Positions 51,358-60,302 of a stretch of DNA of 64,000 bases are shown here, piece by piece; position 1 is the first letter of the stretch, and each line of letters begins with the position of its first letter. The stretch covers positions 744,001 to 808,000 of the forward strand of contig CAWKKD010000006.1 of the NCBI GenBank assembly GCA_963850195.1, given 5' to 3'. The position numbers and the translations under genes were made by a program. This stretch comes from Actinoallomurus sp963850195. GTDB lineage: Bacteria > Actinomycetota > Actinomycetes > Streptosporangiales > Streptosporangiaceae. Under the pieces are notes generated by a model. The model did not search any database. It saw nothing but the letters and a program-made list of their open reading frames with translations, and was not told the origin of the DNA.

Positions 51358-53100
51358 TCAGGGCCTCATCGTCGGGACGATGTCGGGTGCGCCGCGGCGG
51401 GTCGCGTCGGCCTCCTGGTCGCCCTCCTGCGTCTGCGAGACGCGCTCGGCCTCGATGCGCTTCTCGTAGTACTCGATCTCCCGCTCGGTCTGCTCCTTCG
51501 ACCAGCCGAGCTCCGGCGCCAGCAGCTCCGCGGCCTCACGCGCGACGCCGAGCCCGCGGTCCCAGGTCTCGATCGAGATCCGAGTACGCCGGGCCAGCAC
51601 GTCGTTCACGTGCCGGGCGCCCTCATGGCTGGCCGCATAGACGATCTCGGCGCGCAGGTAGTCATCGGCGCCCTCGATCGGACGACCCAGGTCCGGACGC
51701 TCCCGGATCAACCCGAGCAGATCCTCGACGAGGGTGCCATACCGATGCAACAGATGCTCGACCCGCGCCACATGCAACCCCGAGGACTCCGCGAGCCGCT
51801 GCCGAGCATTCCACAACGCGTGATAACCATCACCACCGACCAAAGCGATGCGGTCCGTACACGAGGGCGGAACCTTCCCGTCGAGACCATGCGCCACCGC
51901 GTCGACCGCGTCCTTGGCCATCACCCGATACGTCGTGTACTTGCCGCCCGCCACCACCACCAGGCCCGGAACAGGATGAGCGACCACGTGCTCGCGCGAC
52001 AGCTTGGACGTCTCCTCCGACTCCCCCGACAGCAGCGGACGCAGGCCCGCGTACACACCCTCCACGTCGTCATGGGTCAGCGGGACGTTCAGCACCGCGT
52101 TGACATGCTCGAGGACATAATCGATATCGGCCTTCGAAGCCGCCGGATGATCCTTGTTCAGATCCCACGGCGTGTCGGTCGTCCCAATGATCCAGTGGCG
52201 ACCCCACGGAATCACGAACAACACCGACTTCTCCGTACGCAGAATGATGCCGCTCGCCGAATGGATCCGGTCCTTGGGCACCACCAGGTGCACACCCTTG
52301 GACGCACGCACGTGGATCTGCCCACGACCACCCACCAACTCCTGGATGTCATCGGTCCACACACCCGTGGCGTTCACGACCTGCTTGGCACGCACCTCGC
52401 TCTCGCGCTCGGTCTCCAGGTCACGGACCCGCACCCCGGTCACCCGCTCACCCTCACGCAGAAACCCCACCGCCTGCGCACGCGAGACGATCTGAGTGCC
52501 GTACCCGGCGGCCGTGCGCAGCAGCATCGTGACATAGCGCGCGTCGTCCACCTGAGCATCCCAGTACTGGATCGCGCCGACGAAGGAGTTGCGCTTCAGC
52601 GACGGCGCGACCCTCAACGCCTTCGTACGACTCAAGTGCCGGTGACGCGGAACCCCACGCGAAGTGCCCATCGACAGGGACAACCCGTCGTAGAGCGCCA
52701 CACCCGCACCGATGTAAGCCCGCTCCCAGACCCGATGCGTCATCGGGAACAAGAACGGCACCGGACGCACGAGATGCGGCGCGATCCGACCCAGCAACAA
52801 CCCACGCTCGGTCAACGCCTCCCTCACCAACTCGAAATCCCGCTGCTCCAGATAACGCAACCCACCATGAATCAACTTCGACGAACGCGAAGACGTCCCC
52901 GAAGCGAAATCACGCGCCTCCACCAACGCCACGCTCAGGCCACGGGTGGCCGCGTCCAGCGCGACACCCGCACCAACGATGCCACCGCCGACCACGACGA
53001 CGTCGAACTCCTCGGTGCTCATCCGGCTCAGCGCGGTCTCGCGTTCGGCGGGACCGAGCCGCGAGTTTCCGAGACCGTTCACGGACTCCCCATCTGCCAT
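51358..53100 (-). CDS. glpD: FAD-dependent glycerol-3-phosphate dehydrogenase
   Basis: A 580-residue membrane-associated enzyme oxidising glycerol 3-phosphate to dihydroxyacetone phosphate. FDVVVVGGGIVGAGVALDAA is the FAD motif; SSRSSKLIHGGLRYLEQRDF and IIGTTDTPWD are typical, and the DAO_C domain follows from about residue 410. ATG 53100 has GAGGGAG upstream. Codons from about 51.7 to 52.9 kb often end in T or G (GGT, CGT, TTG), unlike both ends and the neighbours, which suggests a recombined patch. Confidence 0.95.
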   Translation of the reverse strand: MADGESVNGLGNSRLGPAERETALSRMSTEEFDVVVVGGGIVGAGVALDAATRGLSVALVEARDFASGTSSRSSKLIHGGLRYLEQRDFELVREALTERGLLLGRIAPHLVRPVPFLFPMTHRVWERAYIGAGVALYDGLSLSMGTSRGVPRHRHLSRTKALRVAPSLKRNSFVGAIQYWDAQVDDARYVTMLLRTAAGYGTQIVSRAQAVGFLREGERVTGVRVRDLETERESEVRAKQVVNATGVWTDDIQELVGGRGQIHVRASKGVHLVVPKDRIHSASGIILRTEKSVLFVIPWGRHWIIGTTDTPWDLNKDHPAASKADIDYVLEHVNAVLNVPLTHDDVEGVYAGLRPLLSGESEETSKLSREHVVAHPVPGLVVVAGGKYTTYRVMAKDAVDAVAHGLDGKVPPSCTDRIALVGGDGYHALWNARQRLAESSGLHVARVEHLLHRYGTLVEDLLGLIRERPDLGRPIEGADDYLRAEIVYAASHEGARHVNDVLARRTRISIETWDRGLGVAREAAELLAPELGWSKEQTEREIEYYEKRIEAERVSQTQEGDQEADATRRGAPDIVPTMRP

Positions 53101-53244
53101 TGCCCAACTCCCTCGCGTGTCTGGGGCCACGCTATGCCGACGCCACTGCGGTCACAAAACACTTACCCCGGGCCGCAGTGCCAGAAAAAGGGGTGGTATT
53201 CAGATGAGTGCGTCACGAGAGCCGATGCTGGTCAGAACCGCAGG

Positions 53245-54357
53245 TCAGTGCGGTGCGACGACGACCTGAACCCGCTGGAATTCCTTGAGATCGGAATATC
53301 CCGAGGTGGCCATCGCGCGCCGAAGCGCGCCGATGAGGTTCATCGAACCGTCGGCCACATTCGACGGGCCGTGCAGGATCTGTTCAAGCGTGCCGATCGG
53401 TCCGAGGTCCAAACGCGTGCCGCGCGGGAGCTCTTCGTGATGTGCCTCACTGCCCCAGTGGTAGCCGCCGCCGGGGGCCTCGGCGGCCCGCGCGAACGGC
53501 GAGCCGACCATGACCGCGTCGGAGCCGACCGCGAACGCCTTGGCGATGTCGCCGGACTGGCGCATCCCGCCGTCGGCGATCACGTGGACGTAGCGGCCAC
53601 CGGACTCGTCCAGGTAGTCGCGCCGGGCCGCGGCGACGTCGGAGATGGCGGTCGCCATCGGCACCGCGACCCCTAGGACGTTGCGGGTCGTGTGCCCCGA
53701 ACCACCGCCGAAGCCGACCAGCACCCCCGCCGCACCGGTCCGCATGAGGTGCAGCGCGGCGGTGTACGTCGCGCAGCCACCGACGATCACCGGCACGTCG
53801 AGGTCGTAGATGAACTGCTTGAGGTTGAGCGGCTCGGCCCGCCCGGAGACGTGCTCGGCGCTCACCGTGGTGCCGCGGATGACGAAGAGGTCGACGCCGG
53901 CGTCGATGACCGCCTTGTGGTACTGCGCGGTGCGCTGCGGCGACAGCCGGGCCGCCACGGTCACACCGGCGGCGCGGATCTCCTTGATCCGGCGGCCGAT
54001 CAGCTCTTCCTTGATCGGCTCGGCGTACAGCTCCTGCAGCCGACGGGTCGCCGTGTCGTCGTCCAGCGTGGTGATCTCGGCCAGCAGCGGCGCGGGCTGC
54101 TCGTAGCGGGTCCACAGGCCCTCGAGGTCGAGCACGGCCAGCCCGCCGAGACGCCCGATCGCGATCGCGATCTCGGGGCTCACCACGCTGTCCATGGGGG
54201 CCACGACCAGCGGCATCTCGAACCGGTACGCGTCGATCTGCCAGGTGACGCTGACCTCTTCGGGGTCGCGCGTACGCCGGGACGGGACGATGCCGATCTC
54301 GTCGAGCTCGTACGCCCTCCGGCCGCTCTTCCCGCGCCCGATCTCAACCTCAGCCAT
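53245..54357 (-). CDS. guaB3: GuaB3 family IMP dehydrogenase-related protein
   Basis: A 370-residue TIM-barrel protein of the actinobacterial GuaB3 family, without CBS domains. VVAPMDSVVSPEIAIAIGRL, the phosphate-site AGVLVGFGGGSGHTTRNVLG and VIADGGMRQSGDIAKAFAVG are conserved, but the IMPDH catalytic Cys loop (GSICTT) reads GSGHTT, so it is not a standard IMPDH. It has recently been linked to GMP reductase-type activity in some bacteria. It follows guaB, with a perfect palindrome between. Confidence 0.95.
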   Translation of the reverse strand: MAEVEIGRGKSGRRAYELDEIGIVPSRRTRDPEEVSVTWQIDAYRFEMPLVVAPMDSVVSPEIAIAIGRLGGLAVLDLEGLWTRYEQPAPLLAEITTLDDDTATRRLQELYAEPIKEELIGRRIKEIRAAGVTVAARLSPQRTAQYHKAVIDAGVDLFVIRGTTVSAEHVSGRAEPLNLKQFIYDLDVPVIVGGCATYTAALHLMRTGAAGVLVGFGGGSGHTTRNVLGVAVPMATAISDVAAARRDYLDESGGRYVHVIADGGMRQSGDIAKAFAVGSDAVMVGSPFARAAEAPGGGYHWGSEAHHEELPRGTRLDLGPIGTLEQILHGPSNVADGSMNLIGALRRAMATSGYSDLKEFQRVQVVVAPH

Positions 54358-54376
54358 CTACGTCCCTTTCCATGGC

Positions 54377-54408
54377 TCAGCCGTGACCACGATCGTGGTC
54401 ACGGCTGA
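54377..54408. terminator. 32-bp perfect palindrome between guaB and guaB3
   Basis: Two 16-base arms (54377-54392 and 54393-54408) are exact complements with no spacer. The site is 8 bases after the guaB stop and 19 before the guaB3 start. It probably attenuates or ends guaB transcription. Confidence 0.65.
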
Positions 54409-54416
54409 AGAGTCTC

Positions 54417-55922
54417 TCAGCGGACCTGGTAGTTGGGCGCCTCGACCGTCATCTGGATGTCGTGCGGGTGGCTCTCCCGCAAGCCCGCTCCGGTGATCGG
54501 CATGAGTACGGCGCCCGTCTGCAGGTCCGCGATGGTCCGTGAGCCGGTGTACCACATCGCCTGGCGAAGCCCGCCGACGAGCTGGTGGGCGACGGCCGCG
54601 ATCGGACCACGGTAGGGCACCTGGCCCTCGATGCCCTCGGGGATCAGCTTGTCCTCGCTCGCGACCGCGTCCTGGGAGTAGCGGTCCTTGCTGTAGGACC
54701 CGCCACGCTCGCGATTCTTCATCGCGCCGAGCGACCCCATGCCGCGGTAGGTCTTGTACTGCTTGCCGTTGATGAAGATCAGCTCGCCGGGGCTCTCCTC
54801 GCAACCGGCGAGCAGCGATCCGAGCATCACCGTGTCGGCCCCGGCCGCGATCGCCTTGGCGATGTCGCCGGAGTACTGCAGGCCGCCGTCGCCGATCACC
54901 GGCACTCCGGCCGGGCGGCAGGCCTGCGCGGCCTCGTAGATCGCGGTCACCTGGGGGGCGCCCACGCCCGCCACGACGCGCGTCGTACAGATCGACCCGG
55001 GGCCGACGCCGACCTTGACCGCGTCGGCGCCCGCGTCGACCAGGGCCTGGGCCCCCGCGCGGGTGGCGACGTTGCCGGCGATGATGTCGGCGCGGGTGTT
55101 GGCCTTGAGCTTGGCCACCATCTCCAGCATCCCGCGGGAGTGGCCGTGTGCGGTGTCGACGACGATCACGTCCACGCCGGCGTCGACCAGCCCCTTGGCG
55201 CGCAGCTCGGCCTCCTCGCCGATGCCGACGCCCGCGCCGACCACGAGCCGTCCGGCCGCGTCCTTGGTGGCCAGCGGGTACTGCTCGCTCTTCGTGAAGT
55301 CCTTCACGGTGATCAGCCCGCGCAGCCGGTCGCCCGAGTCGACCAGCGGGAGCTTCTCCACCTTGTTGGCCCGCAGCCGCGCGAACGCCTCCTCGCGCGA
55401 GACCCCGACCGGCGCGGTGACCAGCGGCATCTGCGTCATGACCTCGCGTACGGCGCGCGAGGCGTCGGCCTCGAACCGCATGTCGCGGTTGGTCACGATG
55501 CCGACCAGGACGCCGTCGGCGTTGGTCACCGGCACGCCCGAGATCCGATAGTGCGCGCACAGCGCCTCGACGTCGGCGAGGGTGTCGTCCGGCGAGCACG
55601 TCACGGGGTTGCTGACCATGCCGGCCTCGGACCGCTTCACGAGGTCGACCTGTTGTGCCTGCTCGTCGATCGGCAGGTTGCGGTGCAGCACGCCCAGGCC
55701 GCCCTGGCGGGCCATGGCCACCGCCATCCGCGCCTCCGTCACCGTGTCCATCGCCGCGGACACGAGCGGGATATGCAAGGTCACCGACCGTGACAGCCGT
55801 GTCGTCGTCTCGGCGTCACCCGGCCCGAGATCGGAGTACGCGGGCACGAGCAGCACGTCGTCGTACGTGTAGCCCTGCTGGGCGAACTTGGCGGGCTCGG
55901 GCGCGTAAGTCATGGGCATCAT
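54417..55922 (-). CDS. guaB: IMP dehydrogenase
   Basis: A 501-residue enzyme converting IMP to XMP. YTYDDVLLVPAYSDLGPGDA opens the barrel; two CBS domains lie about residues 95-215; the catalytic Cys is in VGPGSICTTRVVAG; the flap holds SKDRYSQD. An ATG at 55913 (MTYAPE) is an alternative start. It is divergent from DUF5319, as guaB2 is from Rv3412 in M. tuberculosis. Confidence 0.97.
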   Translation of the reverse strand: MMPMTYAPEPAKFAQQGYTYDDVLLVPAYSDLGPGDAETTTRLSRSVTLHIPLVSAAMDTVTEARMAVAMARQGGLGVLHRNLPIDEQAQQVDLVKRSEAGMVSNPVTCSPDDTLADVEALCAHYRISGVPVTNADGVLVGIVTNRDMRFEADASRAVREVMTQMPLVTAPVGVSREEAFARLRANKVEKLPLVDSGDRLRGLITVKDFTKSEQYPLATKDAAGRLVVGAGVGIGEEAELRAKGLVDAGVDVIVVDTAHGHSRGMLEMVAKLKANTRADIIAGNVATRAGAQALVDAGADAVKVGVGPGSICTTRVVAGVGAPQVTAIYEAAQACRPAGVPVIGDGGLQYSGDIAKAIAAGADTVMLGSLLAGCEESPGELIFINGKQYKTYRGMGSLGAMKNRERGGSYSKDRYSQDAVASEDKLIPEGIEGQVPYRGPIAAVAHQLVGGLRQAMWYTGSRTIADLQTGAVLMPITGAGLRESHPHDIQMTVEAPNYQVR

Positions 55923-56121
55923 CCGATTGAGTCGCGGTGTCAGGCCAGGTCAGCCGTATCTGCGATACATCCTAGGGCGCCACCCCGACCGCGGAGACGG
56001 CTTTGCACGGCCCCGGCCCCTTGTCGGAATGAACACCTTGGCCGCCCGGGATATGCCCGGTCGCCCGACGACACTGCCCGAGGCTGCTGCCCTGACTTGC
56101 GCCGGGCAGTAGCGTGGGTTT

Positions 56122-56508
56122 GTGCACGATGATGCCCCGCTCGATCCCTTCGCGGACGATCCCGAAGACCCGGCCGCCGCGCTGGGCGACCTGACCGATG
56201 AGGTCGAGCCGTTGAGCGTCACCGAACGCGAAGACGTGCTGGCCGACCTCTCCGACCTTGAGGTCTTTCGTGCCCTACTGGAACCTCTGGGCATCAAGGG
56301 CCTCACAGTCGACTGTGGCGACTGCGGCAAACCGCACCACATCGACTGGGACCTGCTCTACGGCAACCTGCGTCACCTGCTCGATCGCGGACTCGCGAGG
56401 GTCCACGAACCCGCCATCTCCGCCGAACCCAGCGACTACGTCAGCTGGGAGTACGCCCGAGGCTACGTCGACGGCGTGATCGACAGCGAGGAAGGCCAGT
56501 CCGGCTAA
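56122..56508 (+). CDS. DUF5319 family protein
   Basis: A 128-residue acidic soluble protein conserved next to guaB in actinobacteria (Rv3412 in M. tuberculosis). The Cys motif VDCGDCGKPHHIDWDLLYG near residues 68-86 could bind a metal. Start GTG at 56122. Function is not known; position beside rsdA-sigD in other genomes hints at a regulatory role. Confidence 0.88.
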   Translation: MHDDAPLDPFADDPEDPAAALGDLTDEVEPLSVTEREDVLADLSDLEVFRALLEPLGIKGLTVDCGDCGKPHHIDWDLLYGNLRHLLDRGLARVHEPAISAEPSDYVSWEYARGYVDGVIDSEEGQSG

Positions 56509-56728
56509 GGCCTGCCTCCATTCCCACGCCCGGCCGGCTCTGACCCGCCGGGCGTAGCGGTCGTGTGGCGGCCGGATCCGATGGGGGTAGTGCGCGGTCT
56601 ACCCCACGCCACCCGCTGGCTCCACCCCACGAACGGCAGCGTGCACCATCGCGCCGGCCTGGGGTGATCAATAGCGTCGATCCTCATCGACGGCCGGGGA
56701 CGGCCCCGGCCACGACTGAGGAGATTTC

Positions 56729-58261
56729 GTGCATGGACGAATAACGGCCATCGCCGCCGCCGCGGTGCTGGCGGCCGGTGGAGCCTTTGCCGCGGTCCAG
56801 GCGTCGGCGGGTGGAACCGCCCGTACCGCCTCCGCCGACCTGGCCCGCTTCCAGGACCAGTCGATCGGCTGGCACGGCTGCCAGACCGGCCCGGATGACA
56901 AACTCGGCAAGGGGTTGGACTCCGTCGGAGCCCAGTGCGGCGAGGTGCGCGTCCCGCTGGACTACAGCCGCCCGGACGGGCGGAGCATCACCGTCGCGAT
57001 GTCCCGGATCAAGGCCACCGACCCCGCGCACCGGCGGGGCGTGCTGCTGATCAATCCCGGCGGCCCCGGCGTCCCGGGCATGGAGCAGGTGGCCCTCGGC
57101 CAGGCGATCCCCGACGTGGCGGCCCGCTACGACCTGATCGGGATGGACCCCCGCTTCGTCGGGCGCAGCACGCCGCTGACCTGCGCGTGGAAGACCGACA
57201 CGTTCCTGCGGTCGGCCGGCCCCACGCGGGAGACCTTCGACGAGAGCGCGGCCCTGGCGAAGGACCTGGCGGACGGCTGCGTACGTAGTAACCGAGAGCT
57301 GCTGCCGTACGCCTCCACCCGCAACACCGCGCGCGACATGGACGTGATCCGTGCCGCGCTCGGCGAGCAGCGGATCTCCTACCTCGGCGTGTCGTACGGC
57401 ACGTACCTGGGCGCCGTCTACCTGCAGATGTTCGGTTCGCACGCCGACCGGGTCGTGCTGGACGCCGCGGTCGACCCGCGCTTCTTCGGCCCCGGCCTGA
57501 TCGCCCGTACCGCCCCGGCCGCCGCCACCGCCCTGGAGCACTGGGCCGCCTGGGCCGCAGGCCACGACGCCCAGTACGGGCTGGGCGCCACGACGGCGGG
57601 CGTCCTCGCCACGGTGAACCGGATCAACCAGGATGCCGCCCGTCACCCCCTGCGGGTCGGCGAGTACACGGTCGACGAGCACCTCCTGCCGTACTTCCTG
57701 TTCGCCTCACTCGCCCAGGACGGCGAGGAGGCCTACGCGAGCCTCGCCGCGGACGTACGGGTGCTCGACGAGGCCGCACACGGCGCCAAGGCCGATCCGC
57801 CGCAGTCGATGGAACAGTTCCTCGCCGGTGTCTCGACCGGGTCGGGCGCGGCCACCGACCGCGCCGGGACCCCGATCGTGTGCGCCGACCGCGCCGCCTC
57901 CCACGACCCGGAGACCTACCTCCGCGACATCGAGGCGCACCGCGCGGACGAGCCGCTGTTCGGGCCGCTGGCCCGCGACATCACCCCGTGCGCGTACTGG
58001 CCGAGCGCCCCGGCGGAGCCGCCCACCGTGGTCCACAACGACGTCCCGGTGCTGATGGTGGGCGCCGCCGGCGACCCCGTGGCCCCGTACACGGGCCAGC
58101 GGGCCATGCACCGGGCACTGGCCGGATCGCGCCTGGTCACGCTGCGCGGCTCGTACCGCCACACCGTGTACCTCGCCGCCGGCAGTGCCTGCGTCGACGG
58201 CACGGTGAACCGCTACCTGGTCGACGGCGTCCTGCCCGGACACGACACCACCTGCCGCTGA
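56729..58261 (+). CDS. Secreted alpha/beta hydrolase of the tripeptidyl aminopeptidase type
   Basis: A 510-residue exported hydrolase resembling Streptomyces SlpD/SlpE and tripeptidyl aminopeptidases. It has a signal segment (TAIAAAAVLAAGGAFAAVQA), the oxyanion motif LINPGGPGVPGM, the Ser nucleophile in LGVSYGTYLGAVYLQMF, and a C-terminal domain with the Asp in GAAGDPVAPYTG and His in GSYRHTVYL. Start GTG at 56729 follows GAGGAG. It sits, with the next two genes, inside a block otherwise conserved between DUF5319 and rsdA. Confidence 0.9.
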   Translation: MHGRITAIAAAAVLAAGGAFAAVQASAGGTARTASADLARFQDQSIGWHGCQTGPDDKLGKGLDSVGAQCGEVRVPLDYSRPDGRSITVAMSRIKATDPAHRRGVLLINPGGPGVPGMEQVALGQAIPDVAARYDLIGMDPRFVGRSTPLTCAWKTDTFLRSAGPTRETFDESAALAKDLADGCVRSNRELLPYASTRNTARDMDVIRAALGEQRISYLGVSYGTYLGAVYLQMFGSHADRVVLDAAVDPRFFGPGLIARTAPAAATALEHWAAWAAGHDAQYGLGATTAGVLATVNRINQDAARHPLRVGEYTVDEHLLPYFLFASLAQDGEEAYASLAADVRVLDEAAHGAKADPPQSMEQFLAGVSTGSGAATDRAGTPIVCADRAASHDPETYLRDIEAHRADEPLFGPLARDITPCAYWPSAPAEPPTVVHNDVPVLMVGAAGDPVAPYTGQRAMHRALAGSRLVTLRGSYRHTVYLAAGSACVDGTVNRYLVDGVLPGHDTTCR

Positions 58262-58299
58262 GGCCGGTGACCCGCGGGCCGTCCGAGACGGTCCGCGGG

Positions 58300-58950
58300 T
58301 CACCGGCGCAGGTAGGTGAGGACGGCCAGGACCCGCCGGTGGCCGTCCTCGGCGGGCAGGTCCAGCTTCGTGAAGATGTTCCCGATGTGCTTGGCGACCG
58401 CGGCGTCACTGATGGACAGGACCCGGGCGATCGAGGGGTTGGAGCGGCCCTCGGCCATCAGGCCGAGCACCTCCCGTTCGCGTGGGGTCAGCCGGTCGAG
58501 CGGGTCCGTGGTCCGCTGCCGTGCCAGCAGTTGCCGGACCACATCGGGGTCGATGACGGTCTCGCCGGCCGCGACCCGGGTGACCACGTCCGCGAAGTCG
58601 GCGACCTCGCCGATCCGGTCCTTGAGCAGGTACCCGACGCCGGCCCGGCCGGTCGGGCCGAGGAGCTCCGCCGCGTACGCGGTCGCGGTGTACTGCGACA
58701 GCACCAGCACGGCCGTACCGGGATCTCCGGCGCGGAGCGTCACGGCGGCGCGCAGGCCCTCGTCGGTGTAGCCGGGAGGCATCCGGACATCGGTGATGAC
58801 CAGGTCGGGGCGGTGGGCGGTGACGGCCGCGATCAGGGACTCGGCGTCGCCGACGTCGGCCACGATGGTGTGGCCGAAGCGTTCGAGCAGGCCGACGAGT
58901 CCGGCGCGCATGAGCACGGCGTCCTCGGCGAGCACTATTCGCAACGACAA
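58300..58950 (-). CDS. LuxR-family response regulator
   Basis: A 216-residue NarL-type regulator beginning MSLRIVLAEDAVLMRAG from TTG at 58950; TTG at 58944 is also possible. The phospho-acceptor Asp is in DLVITDVRMPPG, and the helix-turn-helix is LTPREREVLGLMAEG, then ISDAAVAKHIGNIFTKLDLP. It overlaps the end of the kinase gene, so they are coupled. The frame is open far upstream but antisense-like. Confidence 0.92.
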   Translation of the reverse strand: MSLRIVLAEDAVLMRAGLVGLLERFGHTIVADVGDAESLIAAVTAHRPDLVITDVRMPPGYTDEGLRAAVTLRAGDPGTAVLVLSQYTATAYAAELLGPTGRAGVGYLLKDRIGEVADFADVVTRVAAGETVIDPDVVRQLLARQRTTDPLDRLTPREREVLGLMAEGRSNPSIARVLSISDAAVAKHIGNIFTKLDLPAEDGHRRVLAVLTYLRR

Positions 58951-60164
58951 GGGAGTTCCATCCGCAGCGTCGTGGGTCCTCCATCGGGACTGGTGACGTC
59001 CAGGGTGCCATCGATCACGGCCGCCCGGTCCGCGAGGCCTCGCAGACCGCTGCCGCGCGAGGCGTCGGCGCCGCCTCGGCCGTTGTCGGCGACGGCGATG
59101 AGCAGCCGGTCGTCCGCGATCCGGCCGCTCACGGTCACACGGTCGGCCTGGGCGTGCCTGGCCGCGTTGGTCACCGCCTCGGAGACGAAGAAGTACGCGG
59201 TGGACTCCACCGCGGCCGGCAGGCGTCGTTCCACGGCGAGGTCGAGCCGTACCGGGATCAGGCAGCGTTCGGCGAGTTCCTCCACGGCGGCCGTCAGCCC
59301 GAAGTCGGACAGGACCTGCGGATGGATGCCGTGGATCTGCTCCCGGATCGCGGCGAGCGCCCGCCGGGCCTGCTGATGGGCCTCGCTGACCAACTCGCCC
59401 GCCCGCCGGTCGTCGTCGCCGAGCTCGAGTTCGGCCAGACCCAGCTTCATCGACAGGAGCACCAGATGCTGTTGCGCCCCGTCGTGCAGGTCCCGCTCGA
59501 TGCGACGGCGCTCGGCCTCGAACGCGTTGACGAGCCGCGTACGTGAAGCCGCGAGCTCGTCCACCCGCTCGGCGTCGGTGGGTGTGAGCAGCCACCGGGC
59601 GAATGCCGCCTGGGCCCCGGCGAGAACGCACAGCGCGTAGATCGTGACGATCGTGGCCGGCAGCCCCACCCCACCGGCGGCGAGCAACGCCTTTCCGGGC
59701 GAATCGATGATCATGGATCCCAGCCGGAGGTGCAGTTGGACCATGCCGTGAAGCATGCCGAACAGCGGAAGGCACAGCAGGAGGAGAGCGACGAACAACG
59801 CGAAGAGGCCGATGAGATCGACGACGAGCAGCACCGACAGGAGGCACAGCGTGTAGCCGAACTCCCGCCACGTCGCGCCCTCACACAGCCGGCGCCGCAG
59901 CCAGCCGGAGGGCGCCGCGGCATGAGGACTGCCCGCCGGCACCCTGTTGAGCAGGCCGAGCCGGCGGCGCTCCAGCGCCCCGACCGGCAGACCGGCGAGG
60001 ACGAGCGCCGGCGGGAAGAGCATCACCGGCAGCATCGCGAACCCCACCACCGTGGCGACCACGACCGTGCCGGCCAGGTACGCCAGCGACCGCCAGGGCC
60101 ACCTGGAGAGGAAGAACCGGAACGGGTTGCCCGCCATGGCCCGCCAGAGAGAACCGCTGTTCGC
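58935..60164 (-). CDS. Sensor histidine kinase (HisKA_3 type)
   Basis: About 409 residues. A sensor region with four or five helices (for example LAYLAGTVVVATVVGFAMLP, LLSVLLVVDLIGLFALFVAL) covers residues 20-190. The phospho-His lies in RDLHDGAQQHLVLLSMKL and the ATPase has SEAVTNAARHAQAD, VADNGRGGA and SGLRGLADR. The start is uncertain between GTG 60164, ATG 60137 and GTG 60239. It pairs with the overlapping response regulator. The signal is unknown; the hydrolase gene downstream may be a target. Confidence 0.9.
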   Translation of the reverse strand, partial: ANSGSLWRAMAGNPFRFFLSRWPWRSLAYLAGTVVVATVVGFAMLPVMLFPPALVLAGLPVGALERRRLGLLNRVPAGSPHAAAPSGWLRRRLCEGATWREFGYTLCLLSVLLVVDLIGLFALFVALLLLCLPLFGMLHGMVQLHLRLGSMIIDSPGKALLAAGGVGLPATIVTIYALCVLAGAQAAFARWLLTPTDAERVDELAASRTRLVNAFEAERRRIERDLHDGAQQHLVLLSMKLGLAELELGDDDRRAGELVSEAHQQARRALAAIREQIHGIHPQVLSDFGLTAAVEELAERCLIPVRLDLAVERRLPAAVESTAYFFVSEAVTNAARHAQADRVTVSGRIADDRLLIAVADNGRGGADASRGSGLRGLADRAAVIDGTLDVTSPDGGPTTLRMELPCRCE

Positions 60165-60302
60165 CACCCTGGACAGCCTACGTACGGCGGGTTCCCCCCG
60201 AACGGGTGCGCACTGGAGGTTCGCCGGTAGACCTGGCACTACCGTCCCACGCGCCCGAGCCCGCCGCGGTCCCGCGCGCTGCCCGGAGCCAGGCCGTCCG
60301 CG

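Noticed and set aside
53245..54357. A second true IMP dehydrogenase
   Set aside because: The catalytic Cys loop is replaced by GSGHTT and CBS domains are missing, which fits GuaB3.
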